Origin: Sesamum alatum
Taxonomy: Eukaryota; Streptophyta; Magnoliopsida; Lamiales; Pedaliaceae
Assembly (NCBI GenBank): GCA_034509735.1
Contig: JACGWO010000007.1
Span: 25,572,046 to 25,636,045 of the forward strand
DNA: 64,000 bases
Direction of reading: 5' to 3'
Shown here: one piece after another, positions 43,902-53,858 of the stretch
How the letters are laid out: each line of letters opens with the position of its first letter
Numbering within the stretch: position 1 is the first letter of the stretch
Notes under the pieces: model-generated
What the model was told of the DNA's origin: nothing
The model's input: the letters and a program-made list of their open reading frames with translations, nothing else
Database searches by the model: none
Program-made: the position numbers and the translations under genes

Positions 43902-44714
43902 TCAATATCTCTTTAGGACTTTCTCCATATACGAGTTTTGGGTGAGTCCTAACATCCTTTTAGATCTGTCCCTGACAATCTGGATGCCTAGGATGTAGGA
44001 AGCTTTACCCAAGTCCTTCACGGAAAACTGGGTTGACAACCATGCTTTAGTGTTTCCTAACATTCTAACGTCATTACCAATGAGTAGAATGTCATCCACA
44101 TAAAGCACTAGGAACACTATTGAGCTCCCACTGACCTTCTTGTATACACAAGGGTCGGATTCGTTCTTGATGAAGTCATAACCCCGTATTACTTAATCAA
44201 ATTGAATGTTCCAACTTCGGGATGCTTGTTTGAGGCCATAGATGGACTTCTGGAGACAACAGACTTTCTGTTCTTCTCCAGTGACCGTGAAACCCTCCGG
44301 CTGATCCATATAGATCTCTTCTTCAACGAAACCGTTGAGGAAGGCCGTTTTCACGTCCATCTGCCATATTTCATAGTCATACCATGCTGCTATGGCGAGC
44401 AGGATCCGAATGGATTTAGCCATGGCTACTGGCGAGTAGGTATCCTCAAAATCAACCCCGGGTCGTTGACTGTATCCCTTAGCTACAAGCCTAGCCTTAA
44501 AGGTTGTGACTTCTCCATCAACGCCAAGTTTGCGCTTGTAGACCCACTTACAGCCCACTAGCTTAACACCTTTCGGTGGATCTACAAGACTCCAGACTTG
44601 GTTCTCGCTCATGGAGTTCATTTTGGCTTTCATGGCCTCAAGCCATTTCCCGGAGTCGATGTCAGACATCGCTTCTCCATATGTCTTAGGATCGTTATCC
44701 AAAAGATCGGTCAC
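43902..44714 (-). pseudogene. Reverse transcriptase of C2 (two stops)
   Basis: Minus-strand pieces 44193-44714 and 43902-44117. The first carries GCKWVYKRKLGVDGEVTTFKA, FEDTYSPVAMAKSIRILL, MDVKTAFLNGFVEEEIYMD and YGLKQASRSWNIQFD, ending at a TAA at about 44193 where relatives have a Glu codon. The second carries LYVDDILLIGNDVRMLGN (active site intact), KDLGKASYILGIQIVRD and MEKVLKRY, then a stop. All RT motifs are present but interrupted. Confidence 0.9.
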
Positions 44715-45311
44715 TCCTAGAAAGCCATACCTTACTGGAGGTCTGGACTCTCTAGTGGACTTACGGAGAACGGGAACGTCAGTGGTGACTGTGGACGCTG
44801 ACTGTATCGGAGCCGACGGTTCAAGAACTGGGGCTGGCCGTTCCTGAGGCTATCCTTCATGCCTAGCATGTTCGACCTCTCGAGGTTGGTCAGCCCTTCG
44901 ACTGTTTATCCTGAATCCTCTAAGTGAGGGTTCCGTGGCTGCCTCTGATGGCTGGATTCCATCACTTGATTTCTCAAGGATCAGCTCATCAGGTTGGATA
45001 TCCTCCGGGAAGCTTTGCTCCAAGAATGCTGCATTTCTTGAAACAAACACCTTTTGTTCCAAGGGGTCATAAAAGTAATAACCCGCAGTTTCTTTAGGGT
45101 ATCCAACGAACCTGCATAAGCTAGACCTAGATTCTAGCTTATCTCCTACTAACCTCTTGGCGTATGCGGGGCTACCCCACACTCTCAAGTAGTTGTAGGA
45201 CGCAGGCTTGCCGTGCCATATCTCATATGGCGTTTGGGTCAATGCACTGGTAGGCGCCAAATTCAACAACTTGGCCGCCGTTTCTAGTGCATAGCCCCAA
45301 AAGGATAAGGG
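44715..45311 (-). pseudogene. Linker and integrase C-terminus of C2, cut by D
   Basis: Minus-strand piece 44850-45338 (its first codons come from D): LSFWGYALETAAKLLNLAPTS, IWHGKPASYNYLRVWGSPAY, SSLCRFVGYPKETAGYYFYD, KVFVSRNAAFLEQ, the ILEKSSDG linker and PREVEHARHEG. A stop at about 44850 interrupts the linker. At 45311 the integrase is interrupted by the LTR of D exactly at TGTTAGAAT. The preceding AAGGG (45307-45311) is the expected left target site. Confidence 0.88.
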
Positions 45312-45679
45312 TGTTAGAATAGGTGACCAGAAAGTCAATGGTATTGGTTGTTCTGAGAACCATTCGTCAATCTGTGAACGAGTAATATTATGTTAATGAA
45401 TGTAGTAAGGATTCATAGGCATGAGTTTGTTGTACTTACTGCTTGCATCGTTACGATGTCACAACAAACGCCCACAGACTGAAATAACATTTCAGGAAAT
45501 TGGAACTACGCTTGGAGGTAGATTCATGAAATCAGTTTCGCCGAATCAGTCTGAAATACTCCAAGTCAAAGGAATCTCGAGACAGGGTATCGAGAATCCA
45601 TTTGAGACTTGCACTAAGCATCTGCTGTCGTGTTTCATCGACGGGTGACGAGGATCGTCTAAGCAGTGTTAGTGGGTCG
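45312..45679 (+). repeat. D 5' LTR, first 368 bp
   Basis: TGTTAGAATAGGTGACCAGAAAGTC to GTTAGTGGGTCG. It matches 63445-63783 closely. The final GGTCG (45675-45679) is the left target duplication of E; the LTR resumes after GCTCG at 56104 with GCCTGCTGGGGAGC. Confidence 0.93.
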
Positions 45680-47920
45680 TGAAAGAATCGGGTACGGCCC
45701 GGGAACGCAACGGAAGCGTAAAAAACGTTAATTTAAGACATAATTTAAATTGGATTCAAAGGGGTGTTCGCTTTGAAGTTCCCGGGCGTTCGGTGTTTTG
45801 TCAAAGCACAAACAACAAAATAAAACATGCAGGACATGTGGCTTAAACGGAGAAAAACAAAATTGCACAAAATGTAAAAGGAAACCAACCTTTATCCGTT
45901 TATGTAGAACGTGTTCGTGCGTTGTTCCTTTCTTTTCCTTCTTCGTTCGTCCACTTGAGAGCTCAACGTAGAACTCCTCTAATGCGATCCACACCACACT
46001 ATGGATTTATTTCTACTCTATTGCTAGATAGAAAATAGAAACAAAGAAGAAGAAACAATTCCAAAGAAAGCACTATCGATTAGTGTACCTTGGAATGTTT
46101 TTGTTCAATCTTCTCTAAGAAGTATGAACACTAAAAGAGAGAATTTTCAGAGAGTATTTTGGCCTAAAAACTCCAGCAAAAAATGAAGCAAGTGATATCA
46201 ATTGTGTCTAGCAAAGTAGTTTTGTGTATATGGAATGTAGTGTTCAAAAAAACCACCTACACAAGTAACCTCCAAGGCAACTTCCACATACACACACTTC
46301 TAGCATATCCACTACACATGATAGCAAAGAAAAACCACCCACAAAAGGGCAAAAATTCGTGCACATCATGTACATATATGGAAGAGTTGAAACTCTTCCT
46401 TAACTAGCTTCAACTTGCATGAAAAAATGGACTTGGACCTTTATGTTTTTGGACTTGTATTTAATCAAATTAAATAAAGTCCAAACATATATCCATTGGG
46501 CATTAATTAATCTAATTAATTTCAATCCAATTGAAGCCCAATTATTTATTTAATCCAATTAAATAAACATAAGTCCAAATCAAGAATAATTGATCCAATC
46601 AACTATTCTAGCCAAAACCCGATAAATTAATCCAATTAATTCAAAGGTTCTTAGTCCAAAAAATTAACTAATCCAATTAATTAATTCTTGGACCATCCAT
46701 CAAATGGATTTCTCAATAAATGATCCAATCATTTATTTTCTCTCTTGAATAAATTTAATCCGATTAAATTTATTCGCTTCTTCTAAGAATTAATTCCAAA
46801 TTAATTCCGCCAAATCCAAAGTGATTTGTGTGTGACTCATTAGGTTCACCCTCAGCTAGACTTGGGCTTGTGTCCAACACAATAGATCAATTAAATCCAA
46901 TTTAATTAATTGTTTTTTGATTAACCATTAATCGAAAAAACGTCCGTCACCATGGGTGGCCGTCTAGCAACGGTCCATGGCACTAGAGACTAGGTGAATG
47001 TTGGCGTGAACATTTAGGCTCCGAGTTCCATACGAGTACGGTCCTTCCATCATCCGTCTCCCGGTCTAAGTCTAAGGCATGGAATTGGACGTCGGTTCCC
47101 ATCCTGGACAAGACAACTATGCTCAGTAACTCGAGGCACGTTTACTCTATCGATCGACGTGGGAAACCATTCCCTACTCGACCAATCGCTGTGGCCACAG
47201 ACTTATAAGAGTTTAAACTGTCTCAGAGCGCATAGGAGACTCGACTGTCATATACTGATAGGTGACGGATCCTATCTTGGAATCCACCGTCCTCAATACA
47301 TATTCCGACTGCACTGTATAAGGCTTATGATGAACGTATCCCAGATACAGACATCCCTTGCCAGATGCTAGATACAACCATCATATGCATGTGACTGCCA
47401 TGATTCCTCAAGTCCGAGGACTAATCTCGTACTATCGGAGCCGGGAATGCCAGTCATACCGACCAAGCCTCCAAGGCTTCCATATGACGATTCCCGCGAG
47501 TCAGTTCAGTCAGCTGACATCCTTGTCAACTAACCCACTAATATTGCATAGACGTCCAACGTCTGTCGCCGATGAAACACGGCACTCATCCAATGAATGC
47601 AATCCTTAGTGCAAGTCTGTATAGGACTCTTGATGCCCTGTCTCAAGGTCCTCGACTTGGAACATTTTAGACCTAACCCTCAAAAGTTGGTTTCATAGCT
47701 GCCATCCAATGCGCAACCCAACTACATTGGGTTGTTTGTTTGGCCTGTGGGCTTTGTTGTGATGTTAATGGAATAAACAAAATAGCGAGCACAACAAATG
47801 GAACTGCCAAACATGAATACTCACTTTATTCATATAAGAATATTACAATTACAATGACATTGTCAGAAATAGATTACATCAAGGCCACTCTAATTGGCTT
47901 TCCGGTCACCTATTCTAACA
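45680..47920 (-). repeat. E 3' LTR (2241 bp)
   Basis: TGAAAGAATCGGGTACGGCC to CACCTATTCTAACA, followed by ATCTCCCACTTGACC. It pairs with 53859-56098 at about 99% by eye. The U3 CCATGG block is at about 46945-46995. Confidence 0.95.
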
Positions 47921-47931
47921 ATCTCCCACTT
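47921..47931 (-). other. Polypurine tract of E
   Basis: ATCTCCCACTT on the plus strand, adjacent to the LTR. Confidence 0.88.
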
Positions 47932-47958
47932 GACCCTAAAGCCAATCACTCATGACCC

Positions 47959-48921
47959 TCAAACCCATCTTCCCAAGATGCTGAGTATGAGCAACCTGCG
48001 ACACTGGCTTGGTAAGCGGATCTGCCGTATTTTCTGCCGATGTGACTCGGTCCATCCGAACGTCACCTCTTCCCACCATCTCTCTAAGCAGATGGTAGCG
48101 TCTAAGAATGTGTTTGGATCGGTGATGAGATCTCGGTTCCTTCGCTTGCCTATAGCCCCGTTGTTATCACAGAAGATAACTACTGGCTCGGCAATGCTAG
48201 GCACTACACCCAACTCTTGGATGTAGTTTTTCATCCAAACCGCCTCCTTAGCTGCTTCCGAAGCCGCTATGTACTCAGCTTCCGTGGTGGAATCAGCTGT
48301 AGTATCCTGCTTGGAACTTTTCCAAGCCACCACACCACCATTCAGCCTGAATACAAATCCAGATTGAGACTTGGCATCATCCTCATCAGACTGGAAGCTA
48401 GCGTCGCTGTAGCCTTCCAGAATCAACTCTCCACCACCGTAAACCAAGAACATATCCTTAGTCCTTCTCAGGTACTTAAGAATGGTCTTGACTGCAGTCC
48501 AGTGAGCCTCACCAGCACAAGCCTGATATCTGCTCGTTACGCTCAAAGCGAAAGCGACATCGGGCCTTGTGCACTGCACAGCATACTGTATGCTGCCTAC
48601 GGCGGAAGCATAGGGGATGTCCAACATCCTTCTAACTTCCTCATCAGTCTTAGGAGACTGCTTCTTGGACAGTTTAACCCCATGCCTCATAGGAAGGAAT
48701 CCTCGTTTGGAGTTTTCCATCTTGAATCTCTTCAAGACTTTCTCAACATACGAGGTTTGGGTCATTCCTAACATCCTTTTAGATCTATCCCGGATAATCT
48801 TGATGCCTAGGATGTAGGAAGCATCACCCAAATCCTTCATGGAGAATTGTGTGGATAACCATGCTTTCGTGTCACCTAACATCTTTACATCATTCCCAAT
48901 GAGTAAGATGTTTGTCCACAT
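47959..48921 (-). pseudogene. RT end and RNase H of E (frame-shifted both sides)
   Basis: A 320-codon minus-strand frame. It starts accidentally inside the RT active-site region (MWTNILLIGNDVKMLGD, where the relatives read YVDDILLIGND). It holds the RT thumb (KKQSPKTDEEVRRMLD), TRPDVAFALSVTSRYQAC, the RNase H Asp region SDASFQSDEDDAKSQSG, TEAEYIAASEAAKEAVW and IFCDNNGAIG. A two-base loss near 48150 then shifts the frame, so the RSKHI region and the end are read wrongly. RNase H is probably inactive. Confidence 0.9.
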
Positions 48922-50702
48922 AAAGCACTAGGAACGCAACCGAGCTCCCACTGACCTTTCTTGTATACACAAGGGTCGAACTCGTTCTTGATGAAATCAT
49001 AACCCCGTATGACTTCATCAAAACGGATATTCCAACTTCGGGAAGCTTGTTTGAGACCATAGATGGACCTTTGGAGATGGCAGACCTTCTGCTCTTCTCC
49101 AACAGATGTGAAACCCTCCGGTTGATCCATATAGATCTCTTCCTCAACAAATCCATTAAGGAAGGTCGTTTTCACGTCCATCTGCCATATTTCATAGTCA
49201 TACCATGCAGCTATGGCAAGCATAATCCGAATGGACTTAGCCATGGCTACGGGCGAATAGGTTTCCTCAAAATCGACCCCAGGCCGCTGAGTATAACCTT
49301 TTGCCACAAGCCTGGCCTTGAAGGTAGTCACCTCCCCATCAGCTCCAAGCTTACGTTTGTAGACCCATTTACACCCGACGGGCTTGACACCCTTGGGTGG
49401 ATCTACTAAGGTCCAAACCTTGTTTGAACTCATAGAGTCCATTTCGGATTTCATGGCCTCAACCCATTTTCCCGAATCGATGTCCGACATCGCTTCTCCG
49501 TAGGTCTTTGGATCATTGTCTAACTGACCGGTCAGACCCAGAAACCCATACCTATCAGGTTGATGGGAAACTCTAGTCGACCTTCGGAGGACAGGAATAT
49601 CGTCAGTGGGAACTACAGGTGCAGATGATGTCGCTGCATCCGTTTGAGGTATTGCCTCACTTGATTCCTCAAGGAGCAATTCCTCACGACGGGTATCTGC
49701 TGGAAAACCCTTTTCCAGGAACACTGCGTTTCTCGAGACAAAAACCTTTTGCTCGGAAGGATCATAAAAATAATACCCCGCAGTTTCCTTAGGATAACCC
49801 ACGAACCTGCACAAACTAGACCTCGAGTCCAGTTTGTCTCCCACTAGTCTCTTGACGTATGCAGGGCTACCCCACACTCTCAAGTACTTGTAGGAAGCAG
49901 GCTTGCCATGCCATATCTGATATGGCGTCTGGGCCACAGTCTTAGAAGGCGCCATGTTTAATAACTTGGCCGCCGTCTCAAGAGCATAACCCCAGAAGGA
50001 TAAGGGCAGTTCGGTAAAACTCATCATGGATCGAACCATGTCCAACAAGGTTCGATTCCTCCTTTCAGAGACGCCGTTCAGTTGTGGCGTTCCGGGAGGA
50101 GTCCATTGAGAGAGAATCCCATTCTCTTTTAAGTAATCCAAGAATTCCCCACTCAAATACTCACCACCTCGATCCGATCGAAGGGCTTTAATTTTGCGAC
50201 CAGTTTGGTTTTCAACTTCAAGCCTGAACTCTTTAAACCTTCCAAAAGCCTCAGACTTGTACCTCATAAGGTAAACATAACCATACCGTGAGTGATCATC
50301 GGTAAAAGTTATGAAGTAAGAAAACCCTCCTCTGGCCTGTGTATTTAGTGGTCCACAGACATCTGAATGGATCAAATCCAACAGACCACTGGCAAGCATG
50401 CTTTGTCCAACAAAGGGCTTCTTGGTCATTTTCCCTTTTAGACAAGACTCACAGGCCGGTAGATGGTCCAAATCATCTATTTCTAGACTCTTTGAGTCCA
50501 CCAACCTCCTAATCCTGTCTTGAGAGATGTGACCTAGCCTTGCATGCCAAATCTGTGTGTTTTCTTGATTATCCATTTTTCGTTTGTTTTGAGCAGTCAT
50601 GATCAAATCACGCTGTTGAAGAATATAAAGACCATTATGAAGTTTACCTAGCAGATGTGAAGAACCATTCTTCATCAAATAAAAACAATTTTTATTGATC
50701 AT
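48885..50702 (-). pseudogene. Integrase and RT N-half of E (605 codons)
   Basis: The longest frame in the window. It starts at an internal Met (MINKNCFYLM) after a frameshift at about 50703-50712. Integrase: zinc ligands His53, His58, Cys84, Cys87; catalytic Asp114 (SDVCGPL), Asp177 (SDRGGEYLSG) and Glu213 (NGVSERRNRT). Linker about residues 310-420. RT from about 440 (KVWTLVDPPKGVKPVGC, EETYSPVAMAKSIRIML, MDVKTTFLNG, YGLKQASRSWNIRF). An extra A in an AAGAAAGG run near 48958 shifts the frame before the YVDD box. The box is also altered, reading YVDKH in the alternative frame. Integrase looks complete; RT cannot work. Confidence 0.92.
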
Positions 50703-50706
50703 GAAC

Positions 50707-51837
50707 TCAAAACCAGTCCAACAACGGTATTGAAATGATATTCTTGATCATGCTAGGTACATAATAGCAATCTTTTAATTCTATCCTAACTTGATCACTA
50801 ACAACTAAGTGGACTAGACCTACAGCTTCAGCAGCAATAGCCTTGCCATCACCCAGCCTCAGCACGACCTCGTCCCTACTTAGCTTTCTGCTTCTTTCCA
50901 GCACCTGCAAATCATTGCAGATGTGAGCTCCACAGCCGGTATCCAATACCCAAGAAGCAGAATTAGTAATCATGTTAACCTCAATAACAAACATACCTTG
51001 ATTGGAGAGGAGCTTGGGGCAGTCCCTCTTCCAATGCCCTCTTCCATGGCAATGCATGCAAACATCATTTGCCCTCGATTGCTGCGGTCCAACCTTTCCC
51101 TTTCCTTTGCCCATCCCCACTGGGGCAACAGGAGCGCTAGCAGCGGCTTTTGCCTTTCCCTTCTTCCTCTTCCAGCGTCCGGCCCTCTTGCCTTTCGCCT
51201 TAGAGGTCGAAGCCTCCCCAACCAGTATCGCCGGCGCAGACCTTTTGGTCGTTGCTTCGAACTGGGTCAACATGTTTATCAACTCGTGTATGGACTTCTC
51301 AAGCCCATTCATGTTGTAATTCACGACAAAAGGGTCGTAAGAGGGAGGAAGAGACTGAAGGATCACATCTATATATGTATCATTATCAAGCCCAACTTTG
51401 AGATCCTCGAGTTTTTCCACAAGGGAAAGCATCTTGATCCCATGTTCATGTACAGAGGATCCTTCAGTCATCTTGGTGCCGAAAAATGCTTTTGTGGCGG
51501 CATATCTAATATGCCTATCCGGAACCGCGTACATATCCTGTAAGCGGAGCATTATCGCGTTGGCATGGTCCAGCCTATCATACTGCTTCTGGATCTCATT
51601 GGTCATGGATGCCAGTATGATGCTGCGTACCTTGCGGTCATCCTCATGCCATTTTTCGAACGTCAAACGCTCTTCTGGCGAGGAACCTTCCGGCAAGGTT
51701 ACGGGAAATGGCTTATCCAGAACATAAGCCTGGTTTTCGTAATCGAGGACAATCCTCAGATTACGCAGCCAATCGTTGTAGTTTGTTCCATTAAACTTAT
51801 TAGTCTCCATAATCATAGATAACGGGTTCTTAGACAT
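50707..51837 (-). CDS. Gag-protease frame of E (376 aa)
   Basis: Starts MSKNPLSMIMETNKFNG at 51837, the start shared by C1 and B3. The Gag body spans residues 1-190 (NDWLRNLRIVLDYENQAYV, RHIRYAATKAFFGTKMTEG, SLPPSYDPFVVNYNMN). A basic Lys/Gly stretch spans about 210-250, a CCHC zinc knuckle 260-273 (CMHCHGRGHWKRDC) and the protease motif WVLDTGCGAHICND (DTG at 299-301). The frame ends at IPLLDWF, where a small deletion relative to A and C1 shifts the reading frame into integrase. Gag forms the particle and packages RNA; the protease would cut the polyprotein. This is the best-preserved protein in the window. Confidence 0.88.
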   Translation of the reverse strand: MSKNPLSMIMETNKFNGTNYNDWLRNLRIVLDYENQAYVLDKPFPVTLPEGSSPEERLTFEKWHEDDRKVRSIILASMTNEIQKQYDRLDHANAIMLRLQDMYAVPDRHIRYAATKAFFGTKMTEGSSVHEHGIKMLSLVEKLEDLKVGLDNDTYIDVILQSLPPSYDPFVVNYNMNGLEKSIHELINMLTQFEATTKRSAPAILVGEASTSKAKGKRAGRWKRKKGKAKAAASAPVAPVGMGKGKGKVGPQQSRANDVCMHCHGRGHWKRDCPKLLSNQGMFVIEVNMITNSASWVLDTGCGAHICNDLQVLERSRKLSRDEVVLRLGDGKAIAAEAVGLVHLVVSDQVRIELKDCYYVPSMIKNIISIPLLDWF

Positions 51838-52200
51838 CTACATTCAAAAATGTAAAGCAGAAATTAGCAAACGAATTGTAATGTTAATTCAAGTTTATGA
51901 CATGGTCTTTAGTCATTAACCCTCCCACTATTTCTACGAAAGCCCACCACTCTCAAGTGGGGTTTCGGGAAACCATTTCCTAGTGGGCTTGGGATCCACA
52001 AACGCAATTCTCCATGCCCCGCTTTTACGATTCACATAGAAAACGCTTTGTGGGAGGTATCCAATACCATTCTCATCCAATGAGATTCCCAAGATATTTT
52101 GCCTCACCTCTTTCACATGATTCCGAGGACTCCAAGCGAATCATGTTACTTCGGCGTTAGGCCCGACCCATCAACCAAATCATATCTCAACTGTCGCCCC

Positions 52201-52297
52201 CCACGACTCGTGAGACAGGGAAACAAGAGCATATTCCTTTGTTCGTAACAATAATGCAGCTTTCTTTCATTCCAAAACGTGCCACGACTCGTGAGAC
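52201..52297 (-). repeat. Duplicated near-palindrome in E leader
   Basis: CCACGACTCGTGAGAC at 52201-52216 and 52282-52297, spaced 81 bp. Confidence 0.92.
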
Positions 52298-53348
52298 CAC
52301 GCTTTAGAGGAAAGTAGCTTTCTCATTACATTATTACGGATGGAAGGCTTGGAATAATCAAACCATTTGATTTAATTCCATTTTGGGCCTAATATTTACT
52401 TGGACCATCCAAGTGAGAGTTCATCATTTTATTAAGACCGAGACCTCATCATGATTAGTATTTTGCATGCTCAAGATTTATACATATAATGTAATAAGAT
52501 GCATTCCAAACACACCATACATCAAAGCATAAAAAAAAAAAAACTTAAGCACATGCAAAACAAGCCTAGCACGCCCCTGTTAGGATGATCACAAGCCCAT
52601 TGCTAAGTGATCCACTGAGCCCGCAGTGGATCTATGGTCAAACTAGGGTAGACCTACACTATTACAATATTTACATCCCATTATCATTCTAATGGGGCCT
52701 TGTAAAAATTCCTCCTTTGTTCTTCTTGACCTTCCATCATGGGCTCCTTCCACCGGACCTTCATCTCCTTGGAAGCTTACAATTAATAAAAATAAATCCT
52801 CACCATCTAATCTTACTCTCATTACAACTTAAAAGAAACCCCAATTATAAGTCGGGGGGAGTACATTAATAGAGAGAAAGAAAGCCTTATTATTCCAAGG
52901 CTAAAAACGATAGAGAGAAGAAAAACAAAGAGGCACGCAGGCCTCACCCAACAATAAATTAAACCATACATAGGCTAAAAAGGGCTAGTGATCATCCTTA
53001 TTGTTTATCAAATAAACAACAACCACAAAGCACATTTACATCAAATATAAATATGCCAACACATAAATACATACCATGTATTTATAACAAGATATCCAAT
53101 ATCTAACCATAAACATAATTAAGTGCAGAAAATAATATATTAATAATGCAATTGAAAAAATGGATATCACCCATACATCCAATGTATAAACCATTTTAGT
53201 TTGGAAACCATTTCCAAAATAATCTAAGGCATCAAAAATAATTTTAGAAAAATCCAATTTAACTAAAATTAAAATATGCCAAAATTACTAACATTCAGAA
53301 AACAGCAGAAATCAGAAAATTGAAATTTTCACGAAAAACGATGCAAAA

Positions 53349-53595
53349 CGGCCTAGACGTCCCAGACCGGCCGACTGCCGGCCGCACGCGCGCGCGCGCA
53401 GGCACCTCTGCCTGCACTGCGCGCGCGCGCGGCCAGCGCGCGCAGCGCACGCCCGCGCGCTCTGGGCGCGCGCATGCGCGCAGGCCGCCTGCCTGCGCTG
53501 CCCGCCAGCACGCACGGCCAGCGGGCGCGCGCGCCCGGCCTGCGCGCCTGCTGGCCCAGTGACCGGCCGGCAGGCAGCAGCAAGCAGACGGCTGC
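53349..53595 (-). repeat. GC-extreme island in E leader
   Basis: About 245 bp of GCGCGCGC, GCCTGC and CCGGCC words, about 250 nt after the primer site, flanked by AT-rich sequence and AACGGCC. Confidence 0.9.
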
Positions 53596-53845
53596 TGAAC
53601 TTTTCCAAATTTTTTTTTTAAATTTCTGCTGTAAAACTGAACTAAAAACATGCATTTACAGAAAATCAAATTCTCATAAAATGCATAGATATCCATAATT
53701 TCAAAACCAAAATTAACATATATTTTCATACATTTAATCATGCTAGAAGAACCATAAAACATGCTTTCCAAAAGCATTTAAAACACGTTCAACATGCTTT
53801 ACACATAATAACATGTAAATACTTAAAGCCACAACACCGAACCGG

Positions 53846-53857
53846 GCTCTGATACCA
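53846..53857 (-). other. tRNA-iMet primer-binding site of E
   Basis: GCTCTGATACCA on the plus strand, next to CTGAAAGAATCGGG at the LTR end. Confidence 0.95.
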
Positions 53858-53858
53858 C

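Larger units (their letters stand above)
51838..53845 (-). other. Untranslated leader of E
   Basis: About 2.0 kb with no credible gene. It contains the GC island (53349-53595), the CACTGAGCCCGCAGTGGATC block (about 52613-52633), two CACGACTCGTG motifs (52201-52216, 52282-52297), and the CGCTTTTACG block near 52020. AT-rich sequence fills the rest. Confidence 0.86.

Noticed and set aside
33890..45311. C1/C2 as two ordinary separate insertions
   Set aside because: No second LTR, target duplication or host sequence separates them; one LTR serves both.
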